From the NCBI GenBank assembly GCA_036250195.1, contig JAVHZZ010000003.1:336719875-336783874 (forward strand): 64,000 nt of DNA, given 5' to 3'. The notes beneath the pieces are model-generated. The model ran no database searches. It was not told the DNA's origin and was given only the letters and a program-made list of their open reading frames with translations. Below, one piece after another: positions 1-12,289 of this stretch. Numbering within the stretch: the stretch's first letter is position 1; each line of letters starts with the position of its first letter. Source of the stretch: Mixophyes australis (Eukaryota; Chordata; Amphibia; Anura; Limnodynastidae). The translations under genes and the position numbers were made by a program.

Positions 1-420
1 CAGATCCAGGGGAAACAATAGCTGCTCCAACCAGTTGCTGATTGACTTATTCCTGGTTAAGTAAGAGAGCCTCCCTGTTTTAACCCCTTCCAGTCATTTG
101 TGATGTCAGAGGGGCTCCAGCTAATCTCAGCTTCCTGTCTGTAAGAGGGGGGTGATGCCTTAGTCAGGAAACAGTACATCCACCATGTTGTAATCCGATA
201 TAATGTTCAGATGAATACATGTAACCCACCTGGCTTTATTTAAGAATAATATGGTCAACTTAAGTCCATCTCATAGGTTTTTATACACACTTAGATTATG
301 TAACAAATGAGGTTAATAAATTAATGCAACCCAATGTTCACCTAAGCACAAGCAACTTTCATTCTAAGTGTTTAAAATGACAGATGGGGAAAATGATGGC
401 TGTCAGACCCATCGCGTCAC

Positions 421-468
421 ATATACACACACACACACACATATACACAAACACAGACACACACATAG
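421..468. repeat. (CA)n microsatellite
   Basis: Interrupted CA/TA dinucleotide run just left of the 38-bp hairpin. Confidence 0.85.
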
Positions 469-478
469 TATGGGCTTG

Positions 479-568
479 ATTCATGTTCGGGACGTCCACT
501 TGCATAGTGTATCTGGCGTGCTATTTCACACCAGATACACTATGCAAGTGGACGTCCCGAACATGAAT
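479..568. repeat. Perfect 38-bp inverted repeat with 14-nt loop
   Basis: The arms at 479-516 and 531-568 are exact reverse complements; the loop is 517-530. The outer edge (ttgattcatgttcggg) resembles the terminal motif of the dispersed family ending at 12736, so the hairpin may be a folded element end. Confidence 0.9.
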
Positions 569-599
569 ACACTATACACTCCTCTCATACCTACGGTTT

Positions 600-1056
600 G
601 ATAGGAGGAAAGGGGGAGGGAAGGAGCGGACTAACAGGCTAGGTACAGTAAGGGCGTTCTGGCAGCAGATTCAAGTCCTGGGTTTCTCGTAAGTGTGCTT
701 GATTTGACATTTGCACAGCTACAGAGCAGGTGTAAGTGCCAAATAATAGTGATGATAGTGATGACTGGCAAAGCATAGACTGTGTTTTACTAGCTAGCAC
801 AGAACATGTGTATGCAAGTAAGATATAAAAAGGCTTGTATGTACAGTACGCTTTTAAAGCATCTTTATGTATTTAATGTAAAAAATAAAATATATATTTT
901 TTAAATCCATATTTTTATTAATGATTATACTGTTAAGAGTTGTTCATTTATTTTATACTATAATTTTTTTTCTGCTTTATATTGCACATACGCTTTTGTG
1001 TATACTGCAGTCTGTTCTTTCTGTATACATAGGACAAGTACTGTGTAGGCAAAGCG
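600..1056. repeat. Dispersed repeat, copy A of a family shared with 8777-9536 and 12480-12736
   Basis: Shares ordered motifs with the other copies: 'attcaagtcctggg', 'caggtgtaagtgcc...atagtgatgactg', 'cattct/tgttctgtctgtatac' and 'ctgcagtctgttc'. Copies are diverged and AT-rich. A shorter match occurs around 62055-62270 ('agtgatgacgatc'). No protein is encoded. Class unknown; the gggcctgattcat-like ends suggest a non-autonomous DNA element. Confidence 0.55.
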
Positions 1057-1296
1057 TTCTCTCTCTCTCTCTCTGGGGTAAATGTATGAAGCTCCGGGTT
1101 CTTCAACACCCATGAGTTCGGCGTCTTCAGCGCTTAAATTTAAAGCGGCGCTGCCTTGTAAAGGGAAGTTTCCCTTTACAAGGAAGCGCCGCTTTAAATT
1201 TAAGCGCTGAAGACGCCGAACTCGCGGGTGTTGAAGAACCCGGAGCTTCATACATTTACCCCTCTCTCACTCTCTCTCCTCCCCCCCCCCCCCCCC
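1057..1296. repeat. (CT)n microsatellite split by a 188-bp palindrome, then poly(C)
   Basis: CT runs lie at 1057-1074 and from 1263 on, with a 17-C tract near 1281. The palindrome 1075-1262 sits between them (ggggtaaatgtatgaag ... cttcatacatttacccc). Its arms meet at about 1168 (gggaagtttccc), with only a few mismatches. The minus-strand open frame across it is a by-product of the palindrome. Confidence 0.9.
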
Positions 1297-1626
1297 ATTT
1301 AGGCAGCCAGACCACACTCCACTTATTAAGCTTATCTCACCAGCATTAAGGGTGCAAGCTTTTCTGCAAAATGTGATTCCTCAGGAACACAAAATGGCCA
1401 GAAGTACATAGATATGCAAGCAGAGATCCCACATGGGTGAGCATAGCAGAAAGCTAAACGGATGTGTTTAAGATAATAATCCACTAATCTCACAAATAAA
1501 TGACTTGATCCACAGTGACAAGCAATTACAAAAGTCTGAAATCAGAATATACACCCAGATTGTGTAAAAGGTGGTCCTTGACAGATTTAGGAAAGCACTA
1601 CAAACCAAAGTACAGCATGTATTATG

Positions 1627-1835
1627 GCTAGGTTCACACTGCAGCAAAATTCTAACGATTAGCGATTTAACAATGCCAGGAGGAAAATAAAGTCCCAATC
1701 ATCATACCAATCCATGTGTACACACTACTGTATACGGGCAGCACAGTGGCTTTGCGGTTAGCACTTCTGCCTCACAGCACTGGGTTTAGTGGCTGCTATC
1801 AAATTGACACTAGTCTCTCTCTCTCTCTTTCTCTC
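1627..1835. repeat. Fragments of two dispersed repeats
   Basis: 1627-1730 (ggctaggttcacactgcag ... gtcccaatcat ... gtgtacacactact) matches the left part of the element at 41560. 1737-1790 (gggcagcacagtggc ... tgcctcacagcactggg) is the reverse complement of the end of the elements at 35340 and 52700. Confidence 0.65.
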
Positions 1836-2024
1836 TCATGGTCACTTAATTTGCTTGACTGAATGTCTCGTTATGTGTCGTTTATCCTTTTAATATGACG
1901 TATCCAATATTTATAACTATGGGAGATCTAATATTGCACTCCTCCCCTCTGTAAATTAATGACAATGGAACAAACACCTTGTTTAGGTAGAACTGATATG
2001 AATATTTATTAAATGGTCTGAGCA

Positions 2025-2620
2025 TTATCTTCTACATTTCTGGTACATTTTATACAAGTTTGCCTTTTTGCCTTGGAAAAAGCAGACCTTAGCGAAACGC
2101 GCGTCGGCGTCCTCGCTGTCTGTTTACTTGATATCTCTCACTTTGGCAGCTGCTATAATACCCCGATATACCCAGAGTCAGTTCGGTGGTATTCTTTAGG
2201 TAGATAGCAATTCACTCCCCGTATTACTTAGTTATTTCACTACTTTTCAGGCTAATAGGCTATACCTTCCTAACCACGAACCTAGGTACTGATTAGTAAT
2301 ACTATAGCCTAACTTAACACAAGGGGAGATGTTAGCTAGATGTGGATACCAACAATAGGAATATCTGATATAATAATTTCCACAGTGCTACTATAATTCC
2401 TTACCAGCATAAGTCCTAATATTAAAAGAGATTACATATACAGATAGCGAGTATTTTTATCTATTTTAACCTATATTTCACTTAATTTTAACCAATACTT
2501 AATAAAAGTTATATCTTACATTTACAATTTAATACAATCATCAGAAGGTGTCAGTGCACCTACAATATAACTTCTTTTTCTTTCTTCTTCTAAAACATTT
2601 TATACAAGTGCCAGTTCTAA
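2025..2620. repeat. Probable dispersed repeat carrying 'gcgaaacgcgcgtcgg'
   Basis: The motif at about 2093-2109 (ttagcgaaacgcgcgtcggc) is of a kind I have seen repeatedly in frog genomic DNA. 'acattttatacaag' recurs near 2048 and 2596. Boundaries and class cannot be set from sequence alone. Confidence 0.35.
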
Positions 2621-2742
2621 AGATTGTTAGCTATTTAGTTCTAAAAGTACATTGTAGTTATTGAAATTAGATTTTATTGTTCCCCCTTATGGTTAAAATA
2701 GTGCATTCTCTATTGCCCAAACCACCTTTTTACATATCGCAC

Positions 2743-2937
2743 TGTTTTGAGGGGCAAAGGAAGCTGCATCGCAGTGTTTTGAGGGGCAAAGGAAGCTGCA
2801 TCCCAGTATTTTCAGGGGCAAAGGAAGGCTACATGGTACAGTGTGATGAAGAAAACCATTACTATGGCATAATATGAACTTTGGGCATTACTCTGGCATA
2901 ATATGAACTGGGGGCATTACTGTGCCATAATATGAAT
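2743..2937. repeat. Two short tandem arrays, 32-bp x 3 and 31-bp x 3
   Basis: Units starting at 2743, 2775 and 2807 share 'gaggggcaaaggaagctgcat'-type sequence at 32-bp spacing. Then 2862-2937 has three copies of 'gggcattactctggcataatatgaact'-like units. The small open frame crossing them has no other coding evidence. Confidence 0.8.
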
Positions 2938-3118
2938 ATAATATTAAATAACAGATTTTTGTCAGGTAAGGTACTCTTTAATATTTTTTCTTTAACATTT
3001 TAAAACTCCTTCTTATAACAATCTAGTTTTGTGTATCTATTTTGCTGTTCTTATTTGAGTATTAAGTGCATGAAATATTAGAATACCTTTCGGTATATAT
3101 TTTTGCATACTTTAAATG

Positions 3119-3361
3119 GTCATTAGGGCAGAGAACCGGTTGTTAATTCATTTGAATCCCACCACTGTATATATGTATGTATATATATATATATATATAT
3201 CATGTATTTGCAAATATGTCAACAGAATTCTTTCAGTAAAGTGCTAGCCACGCCCCCACATCAGGTTGGCCACACCCACTTGACAAATGTCACTCCCACT
3301 TAGATGGGGGCTGCCGGTGCCCTGTGTCGCCCAGGGCACTAAAATGTCTAGTTAAGGCCCT
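3119..3361. repeat. Dispersed repeat fragment with internal (TA)n
   Basis: Begins 'agggcagagaaccggttg...ccaccactg', contains a TA run at 3180-3200 and ends 'aatgtctagttaaggccctg', a terminus typical of hAT-like elements. No target duplication found. Confidence 0.4.
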
Positions 3362-3533
3362 GCTTGCTTAAACCCAGGTTCAAATGAACGCTTGGATTGG
3401 AATAGCTTTGGATCTATGCTCATTTTCCATGTTCTGTTTTTAAAACGTAACTTGCATTCTGATTTGAATCAGGCCCTATATGTTAAAGGAACAGAGCTTT
3501 TTTTTTTTAACAATTACAGCAATCTCCCATATA

Positions 3534-4694
3534 CAGTCATGGCCAAAAGTTTTGAGAATGACACAAATATTATTTTTCACAAAGTATGCTGCCTTAGTTT
3601 TTATCATGGCAATTTGCATATACTGCAGAATGTCCTGAAGAGTGATAAGATGAATTGTAATTAATTTCAAAGTTCCTCTTTGCTATGACAATGAACTTTA
3701 TCCCAAAAACAACATTTCCACTTCATTTTAGCCCTGCCACAAAAGGACCAGCTGACATCAGGTCAGGGATTCTCTCGTTAACACAGGTGAGAGTGTTGAC
3801 AAGGACAAGGCTGGAGATCACTCTGCCATGCTGGTTGAGTTAGAATTACAGACTGGAAGCTTTAAAAAGAGGGTGGTGCTTAAAATCATTGTTCTTCCTC
3901 TGTTAACCATGGTTACCTGCAAGCAAACACGTGCAGTCATCATTGCTTTTCACAAAACGGGCTTCACAGGCAAGGATTTTGCTACTAGTAACATTGCACC
4001 TAAATCAACCATTAATTGGATCATCAAGAACTTCAAAGAGAGAGGTTCAGTAGTTGTGAAGAAGGCTTCAAGGTGCTCAAGAATGTCCAGCAAGCGCCAG
4101 GACTGTCTCCTAAAGTTGATTCAGCTGTGGGATCAGTATGGCCTGGTGTCAAGAAGGCCAGCAAAGAAGACACTTCTCTCCAGGAAAAACATCAGGGACA
4201 GATTAATATTCTGCTAAAGGTACAGGGATTGGACTGCTGAGGACTGGGGTTAAGTAATTTTCTCTGATGAATCCCCTTTCAGAACGCTTGTCTGGAGAAG
4301 GAAAGGTGAGCGCTACCATCGGTCCTGTATCATGCCAACAGTAAAGCATCCGAAGACCATTCATGTGTGGAGTTGCTTTGCAGCCAAGGGAGTGGGCTCA
4401 CTCACAATGCTAAGAACACAGCCATCAGTCAGTATGTGGCCCAGAAGTTGATAAACAACATGCCAGGGCAAATTGCAGAGGTCTTCAAAAAGAGGGGTCA
4501 ACACTGCAAATATTGACTCTTTGCATAAACTTAATGTTATTGTCAATAAAAGCCTTTGACACTTATGAAATGATTGTAATGTTACTTCAGTATACCATAG
4601 CAACATCTGACAAAAAGGTCTAAAAACACTAACGCAGCAAACTGCTTGTGAAAACCAATACGTGTGTCATTCTCAAAACTTTTGGCCATGACTG
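3534..4694 (+). mobile_element. Tc1/mariner-like transposon relic
   Basis: Perfect 31-bp terminal inverted repeats at 3534-3564 (cagtcatggccaaaagtttt...) and 4664-4694. The left end abuts a TA, the Tc1/mariner target; the right flank reads cta, so one target copy has changed. Total length 1.16 kb, shorter than the usual 1.6 kb. Confidence 0.93.
3909..4560 (+). pseudogene. Tc1-like transposase remnant
   Basis: From the ATG at 3909, MVTCKQTRAVIIAFHKTG starts a Tc1 transposase DNA-binding region (helix-turn-helix, KSTINWIIKNFKERG), open to a stop at 4215. After a junction, WTAEDWG..VIFSDES (about 4230-4275) carries one catalytic Asp of the DDE triad, then HVWSCFAAKG. The stretch between, and the segment that should hold the other catalytic residues, are missing or out of frame, so this copy cannot be active. 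Confidence 0.88.
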
Positions 4695-5479
4695 CTACTG
4701 CTCTATTGTAGCAGTGCCATATATGTGTACTTCACTGAAAATCTGACACTATTACAAGGTTCAGGAATAAGGATACACATTTTCCTTTTTACATTTTTTC
4801 CACTATTGCATGCCACAACGTCACATGACAGGTTTAAGTACAACATGATAGGCCAAGTAAGGCTGACACTATTTTGGGTGTTGTGAATCTTTATTCTGCG
4901 TGAACACAATGTCGTTTTAGATGGGGGAGGCAGGAATGAATTGAAAGGTTTTTTTGTTTGTTTGTTTGTTTTTTAAATACAATTTAATTGTTTTCTATTT
5001 ATTGATTCACTTTGTTATTTCTTTTTTCTTCTGGTGCATACACTGATTGGTCTGTGGTAACTCAACGATACAAGATTTATAGTAGATTAGGACTTAAGGA
5101 GCCACTAAATTCTTAAGTGAATCATTGTAATCCCTCCTATCCCTGCTCCTTCTCCTCCCATTGTGCATGGATTCAATAAAAAGTCAAAATAATAATAATT
5201 ATTATAATAATAATATTACGTTACTTTTGGTGCAGTGCTTAACCCAAATCACACTATCTACCAAAGAAAAGAAGCAGAACAAGGTTTAATGAGCACTCAC
5301 TATTTTAAAGAAGTACTTGGGAGAAAATAATTATGTCCGAATAATTATTTAAGTGTTTAGTGCACACTGATTGAAAATGACAAACACTGAAGGTAAAAAC
5401 AGACACTGTTGTCTTTCATAACATCAGACGTGCATAGAAACTTCCACTACACCTTCACCAGAACAGGTACCAATCAGTA

Positions 5480-6870
5480 CACACTTTGCAGTACATATAA
5501 ATTATTATTATTATTGTTTATTCAAAAGGCACCACAAGAGGTCTGTAGCGCAATACAAAGGGAATGGGACAAGAACAGATTACAAATTGTACAGACAACA
5601 AATGATTCACAACAAGAACAAGTAAGGTAGTAGGGTTGAAGAACCAACAATGATACAAAGAACAGACAGAACAAGTTGTATATGAGAGAAGGGAGCATCC
5701 TCGGGAACATACAGTGGGGGATTCAGGGGGGGCACACTGGGACCAGCCAATCAGAGTGAATGTGGTGTGTCTATGCTTTATCGCTCCCCCCCCCCCCCTC
5801 TAAAAATATAGTCTAGGTGCGCCCCTGGGAACATATCAGCATGAAGCAAGACCATCCCCGGGAGCATGGGCACAGCTAACATGGCCCCGCTCTGATAGAG
5901 ATGTAGAGACCAGGCAGGAGGTAGTTAACAAGAGAGCGCAGGAGGTTATGAAGGCGAACACAAGGGAAGAGGTCTCTGCTCATGAGAGCTTACAATCTAG
6001 AGGAGAACAGCTAAGACTAGCATAGTGACACTGAAGGGTGAGAGGGTGTACGGGAGGCAGTGGTGGATGAGTTAGAAGGGGAGATGGTATTCTTTTATAA
6101 AGATATGAATATTTAGGGCACTTTTGATGTTATGGAGACTAGATAAAGGTCTAATTGGACGTGGGAGTGAGTACCAGAGGCGAGGAGCAGTGTGGGAGAA
6201 GTCTTGACTGCAGAGCTGAAAAGAGGTAGAAAGTGGAGGTGTCGGCCTTTGCAGAGCAGAGAGGATGGGAGGGAGTGTGGATGGAAATGAGGTTGTAGAT
6301 GTAGTGGGGAGCAGAGTGGGTGAGGGCTTTATAAGGGATGAGTTTGAACTGGATTCTGTAAGGGACAGAGAGCCAGTGTGGGGGGAGGCTGATGTAGAAA
6401 AAAGAAAGGAAAATGAGATGGGTGCTGTCGCTGAGAACGTATTGAAGTGGGCAGAGACAGGTAATAGGTAGGCCGGAGAGTTGAGGCAAGAGAACACAAG
6501 AGTGGATGAGCGTTTTGGTAATGTGAGATAAGGTCTGATGCTGGAGACGTTATGAAGATGGCAAGACTGAGAAAGGAACTGGATATGGGAAAGGAAGGAG
6601 AGGGAGGAAGCAAGGATAACGCCCAGACAACGGACTTTGGGAACAAGGGAGAGGGTAGTGTTGGCAACAGATAGGAAGAGTAGGGGGAGGTGAGAGGCCC
6701 TGGAGAGAGGAGGACAATAAGTTCAGATTTGGACATATTGAGCCCTGGTAGGACATCCAGTAGGAGATAGCAGAAAGACTGCATGATACCCTGAAGAGAG
6801 GGATTAGGGGAGAGATCAGGGGAGGAGAGGTAAATACAGCAAATGTTATGCAGATAATTAACGGAGACAT
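5480..6870. repeat. Purine-rich dispersed repeat, composite
   Basis: Starts with an ATT run and 'gtctgtagcgcaatacaaag', passes 'gagcttacaatctag', then a 0.9-kb G/A-rich tract ('gtgggtgagggctttataagggatgagtttgaactggattctg', 'agccagtg'). I recognise this as a common anuran genomic repeat. Minus-strand open frames of 106-151 codons at 6072-6870 are low-complexity Ser/Pro/Leu readings of the tract and are not called as genes. A hAT-type insert splits the left part. Confidence 0.6.
5712..5827. mobile_element. Small non-autonomous hAT-type element with 8-bp target duplication
   Basis: 116 bp starting cagtggggg and ending gcgcccctg, flanked by identical 8-bp ggaacata at 5704-5711 and 5828-5835. CAG-type ends and an 8-bp duplication fit the hAT superfamily. 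Carries a poly(C) run and no coding capacity. Confidence 0.8.
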
Positions 6871-6899
6871 GATTGTGTATAAATGAATGCTGTTGCAGC

Positions 6900-8776
6900 T
6901 AGTTGTATAAAGACATGCTCAGTTCATAAACCCGTCTATATTATACTAACGATGCACTAACAAAAGTCCCAAAAATGCTTCCTGCAGTCTACATCACTGA
7001 TATTGAGGTAGATGGTATGCATGCAATAGTTACATGAGGAGGTTGTAATCTTCATAAGATGTATAGTTGTTGCTGGTCTCGCAGCTGTTTATACCTGCGC
7101 TTACAGTTCATATGTAGATGATATAGCTGACATGATATAAAAAAGCCATCAATTAACCAGTCCTCAAATCATTCAGTCCACTGATGAAGGCCAGGAGGAC
7201 AAATGGATTGAAAGATTGATTTGTCAAAAGTGAATTTATTTCAAGACAATATAACAAATGAATCTGTCTTGAGAAACCACTAACAGTAGACGTGTTCAAT
7301 TGTGTGGCCAATAGAGACTATTAGATCTATTATAAATTGTAATTAATCAAAAGTCGTTTGTCAAATAAAGTGCCCTAAACGCTGAGAGTCCATATTGCTG
7401 AACACATATGAGCATTCTAACATAAATGCTTATGACATAATAAAAACATAAATGCTTGCTCACTTTGAAATGTAAATAATTGGCATGCATAATTTGTTGA
7501 AATCTATCATACATGCCAACTGAAATGGCGTAAATGACTAAATTAATTGGTCTCGTTTGTTCACAAAAACTGTACAATGTATTGCAAATTTGATGTAGAT
7601 TTAAGGTGCCATTGGCTTGTACAGAGATCACATCTATGGAGGAGGCATTTCTCAATGATCCCTACACGTACCTCCGTTCATCCTCCACATAAGCTGCATC
7701 TTCAATGCATACCAGCAAAGTGCTTCCAGTTAGAATTGGTTCTCTTCACTGGTGGTCCAGAATCTCAGTGAAGTTCGATGTTCTTAATCTATTATAATAT
7801 TGTTTTGGAAAGTGGTTTAGTCAGTGTAGTGAAGACATGCGATTAAGAGACAAAAAAAGAACTGAATGATGGTATGATCAGTCGCCAAAAGTTTAACTAC
7901 TGCCATGTTATAATGCACTAGTCAATACAGTACGAGCAGTCTCTCCTATATACATTGAAATGCATGTTATAATTTGTGTATTCATACAGTAATGTTAGTT
8001 TAGATGAATATTTGTGGCTTACCACACAGGCTTTCTGATCTGAAAATTAGAGCGAATGAATCACCGCTGTTTTGTTATCTGTGTCCTCCCACTAAGGCGA
8101 ATCACAGCATTACAAGGAAGCAGGATTAGAGCAGAATTACTGAATATGACCATTAACTGACTGTAGAGATTTCATCTTTGCCTTAGGTGAGATCCAGGAT
8201 CTGTGCCACACACAGATAAAATACATTATTAATAGAGATATCTGACAGCACATACTGGTGTGTTACTCAGTGTGTGGGATTTTATGAATAATTTTCAACA
8301 TTAAAGTGTTCGTGCTTTAGACTAAGAAAACTAAAGCTATATAGTGTCTCATACTAGAAAAAAAATAGAGCAGTATATAAGTCAATGATTCTTTACAAAT
8401 GGGGTTTGGTACATAAAACCATGATTAGAATGCATTTAGTGTACATATTACACATTAGTAAACTCCGGGCAAGAGTTAAGCCAACCTCCGTATTTCAGCG
8501 TGAGTGGCATTATTGAGCCAATAGTTACATTTTGGGGGAAATTTTCAAAATAAATTAAAGGGAAAAAATATTTTATAATGTAAATTTGTTATTTAAAAAA
8601 AAAAAAAAAGCGAACAATTGAATTTCTTGTTCCAAAATTACATTTAAACAATGCCTGTAAATATAAAACCATTTTAGAAGATGACTTTTGTACAAATCTG
8701 TACATTGTTTTCAAGTCAAACTTTGCAAATTGATTCGTAGAAAGGTGGGTGTTTGCTAAGTTGCTTTTCACATTCT
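6900..8776. other. Intron sequence without recognised features
   Basis: AT-rich. Short open frames on both strands show no known domain or splice context. A poly(A) run lies at 8593-8610. Nothing else was recognised. Confidence 0.6.
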
Positions 8777-9536
8777 GGGTCTGAATAATCTTCTGTCGCA
8801 TGCCGTATCGTGTGTGAAATTGCTCTGCACAGACATTACGTTAGTGAACACAATTGCATGCAATTCTTGTGCAAACACAATTGACACTTCTGACTGCCAA
8901 TGACTGGCTGGGTGGAACGTGGGCGAGAAGGGGTAGATGCACATAGACAAAGCACAGTAAGGGTGTGCCGAGGATGAGTGCACATTTGTCCGATTCAAGC
9001 TCTGGGCATCTCTTAGGTACGTGTTTTTTAGCCGTATCACTTGCACCAACTACAGGACAGGTGTAAGTGCCGACTGATAGTGATGACTGACACGTATACA
9101 TGCCAGAAGATGTGTTTATAAGAGAAACTATAAAATGCATTTTATGTACAGAAGGCATTAAGAACATCCTGATTTATGTTTATCATGTAAAAAAAATATT
9201 TTACATGTATTTTTTGTTACTTATAGCATTAATATATATATAATATTTATATCATTTTTGCATGTGTTCTGATGGGACATGATATTTTACATATGCATTG
9301 TGGGTATCCTGCAGTGTGTTCTGTCTGCATATGGCAAGAAAGATATTACCAGAGCGTACTTATATCTAGTCTGTACTTATACATACTTACTTATATTCAA
9401 ATGGAAAAGTTTCATGAGAGCGGCTTGTACTTGAATACGGGCATACATGAATGCAAGTTAGGTCTCATTGTTTTTTGTTTGTTTTTATGTAAGTTGCGTT
9501 CACATTGCATTCGAAGATGGATCAGCCCTTCTATTT
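8777..9536. repeat. Dispersed repeat, copy B of the family at 600 and 12480
   Basis: Bounded by diverged 'gggtctgaataat' on the left and 'gatggatcagccc' on the right. Interior motifs match copy A in order (caggtgtaagtgcc, atagtgatgactga, gtgttctgtctgcata). Confidence 0.5.
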
Positions 9537-10259
9537 CTATTCAGGACCAGTGTATTAAATGTGCAAAACAACTTTTTGCCCAGGACCCACAAGGATGGAA
9601 GGATCACCAATAGACTTCCTGGTAAAGGAGTCAGGATAGGGGAAGTCAATATAAGAATCTCTGTTTCAGCCATCTATTATCTAAGGAAGAAACGAGATTT
9701 CAGGGCTTATGCAGAGTGGGACATACATCGGTTTGTGTAGTATATCTTGAGTGAAATTGCTCTGCACATGCCCAGAAAGTGGGTACACAGTCTGGCGCTT
9801 ACTCCCACCTGCGTCTGGAAAGGCGAGACAATAAAGGGATGGGCAAGACAGTGGAGGGAGGGGCATTCTAACGTTAGGGGTACAATAAAGACGTGTTGAT
9901 GCAAATTAAGCTCATTCATGCCTGCAGAAACACGTATATACACCTGTTAGGAGACGGATCTTTCGTACATGCTGTAGGGAAGGTGCAAACACATGCTGAT
10001 GATGACTGGTCATAAACCAGGTGTATATGCTGCTGATGCAGAGGTGGATGCATCGCGAGATGTGTAAGGCTCTGCATATTGGCAGAATTACTTTATTTTT
10101 CTTTATAGAACTCTGAAGAACAGAGCATTAAAATAAACTGTCAAGTGTCACCAGGTACTTAAAGAAACATGTAAGGATTACCAAAAAAGGTCTAAAAGTT
10201 CCACTAGTGAGAGAGTTCTGGGGGGCTGATTTGTTGCAGTAGTACCATAGGATCCAGAA

Positions 10260-11400
10260 TGGTGAAATTATGGGTTTTATTATTCAAATAAGCAGAGATT
10301 TTCACTATTGTCGCGGGGTGCCATATTGTATTATGCTCCTGGTTTGAGAAGATGGTGGTGGTGGGGGGGCAAATTCTTTCAATGAAGATAACACTTTTAT
10401 AGTAAATTTTACAAGAGTTTTCTTTAATATGAGTCGAAATGAAATATTCTTACATTCTTTCCCTAACTGTTTTTTCCCAGTCAGTTTTGTGTTTGGGGTA
10501 GAGTCCTAGTTTGAGTTTAACAATAAGTTGTCTAGGGAGGAAACCATGTATTTTTATAAGGGACTATGGTAGCAAAGAGACTCCAGTTGCGTAAGGGGTT
10601 TAGCGAAGTGCGTTTTAGTAAGAGAACAGATATAATGTCTTATTTGCAGATGTACAAAGAGTCTCACCATCCGGAGCTCAAGTCTTTGTTGCAGCGTCTC
10701 CAATAGGGTACAAATATAAGTTTACAAAATATCAATTACTATTCTGATGCCTTTAGAGGACCAGTGTGAAAAGCGTGAAGTGGATTTGCCTGAAGGAAAC
10801 TCGAAGTTATTTGAATGGGGTAAGAGGAGCGGGGAAAGAAGTGGGATTTACAGTAGTCCCATATTTGGCAGGAGAGATGAACCACAGAGTGTAGCAGTGC
10901 CAAGGAGGAGACCCTCCAGGAAGTGGCTTCCAGAGCTATCCACCTAGGGACATATTTGGACGCAAACCAGACGACTGTCTGGCTTAAGTGGGACGCCCGG
11001 TAGTAAAGGCGAATGTCTGGGAAGCCCCTTTGGCATGTCTGGGGTTGATGAAACTAGTTCTCAGGGGCCTTATTCTTCCAAACAATTGGACACACAATGT
11101 AGCTTGCTCATAATGGGCTTCCAAACTTGGATCAACAAGGTCTGGAAAAAGTATAGTAGTCTAGGCAGTACCATCATTTTGAGAGCTACAATTCTACCTA
11201 ACCATGAAATAAACAGCTTCTGTCTCCTGAACAGGTCCAGTTTAATGGATCTATGAGGGATTTTGAGAGGCTCTGGACATAAGAGTTGAATATAGAGCTT
11301 CCATCCCCGGCAAAAAGTGTCCTCAAAGCCCAAAATGACGTAGAGTGTCCAACATGAAGGACCAGATTATTCTATCAAATGCTTCAGTGTGTTGAGAGGA
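10260..11400 (-). pseudogene. Antisense L1/Tx1-like LINE ORF2 fragment
   Basis: Minus-strand translation of 11070-11333 contains KIPHRSIKLDLFRRQKLFISWLGRIVALKMMVLPRLLYFFQTLL, matching the conserved SWLGRIxxIKMxxLPRLLYxFQTLPI block downstream of the reverse transcriptase in L1-type ORF2. Further minus-strand pieces with stops continue to about 10300. Truncated and interrupted, so not functional. Confidence 0.75.
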
Positions 11401-12289
11401 AGCACTAGTGTTGGGTTCTTTTGGAAGTTGATGGTATGAATGAGGCTGATAACTCTCCTGGTATTGTCTTAGACTTGCCTGCCAGGAAGATTGTTTTTTG
11501 GGGGTTTTTTGTTAAACAGCGGTGTCTCATCTCAATCAGTTTGACTGTTGGCTGAAGTCTGTTTTCTATCCTGGGGTGTCTTGTTTCTAACATTGGCTAA
11601 GACTTGAATAGCCTGTCGTGGCCAGCAGCATAAGTACATTATACACTAAAAAACTGATTGTTTGGAGATGAAAAAGTGCTTGCTTGATCCGTTCACCTCT
11701 ATATAACAAAAGTACTGTAGATGACAATGACAATTAGAATGCATCTTCCTTTCTTCCCTCTGCAGCATATTCACCTAATGTTCTATTTTTAATAATGTCT
11801 AATGCATTGTAGATAAGCATGATTGTAATTACATGTTTCTAGTGTTGTTATGGTAACACAAAATTTTAAAACTGCTGCAAAGAGTGGTAAATTACACACT
11901 GCGTGTACGACTAGTATTTTTGTTTATCTCTTTCATATGTAATATTCATTTTGTTCACTGAGCAAAATGAGAAAGTTGCTTATGAAAGCCATTATTCATA
12001 TTGATTAGCTCCAAATAATGATTAATAATGTGACTTGACACTAGTATATAGATTTGGCCACGTTACAGTCACCCTGTTGGATAGGATGTTGTGTGCTAAA
12101 TATCACTTATTAGTTATGGCATGTGAGTTGGGAAACACTGATTTATCTAGCTTCTAAAATGGAGTTAGGCATAAAAAACTGTCACCACTGCAAAATTATG
12201 TTACTAAATAATATACACAGAACATCTCTGGGACTGGTAGATATTAGATATTCAGTTATTTTATGGTGCTAATTACATCTGACATCAGA

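Noticed and set aside
958..1251. 97-codon minus-strand frame
   Set aside because: Spans the 188-bp palindrome and CT run; no homology recognised.
6072..6870. Minus-strand Ser/Pro/Leu-rich frames of 106-151 codons
   Set aside because: Readings of a purine-rich dispersed repeat; several overlapping frames are open at once.
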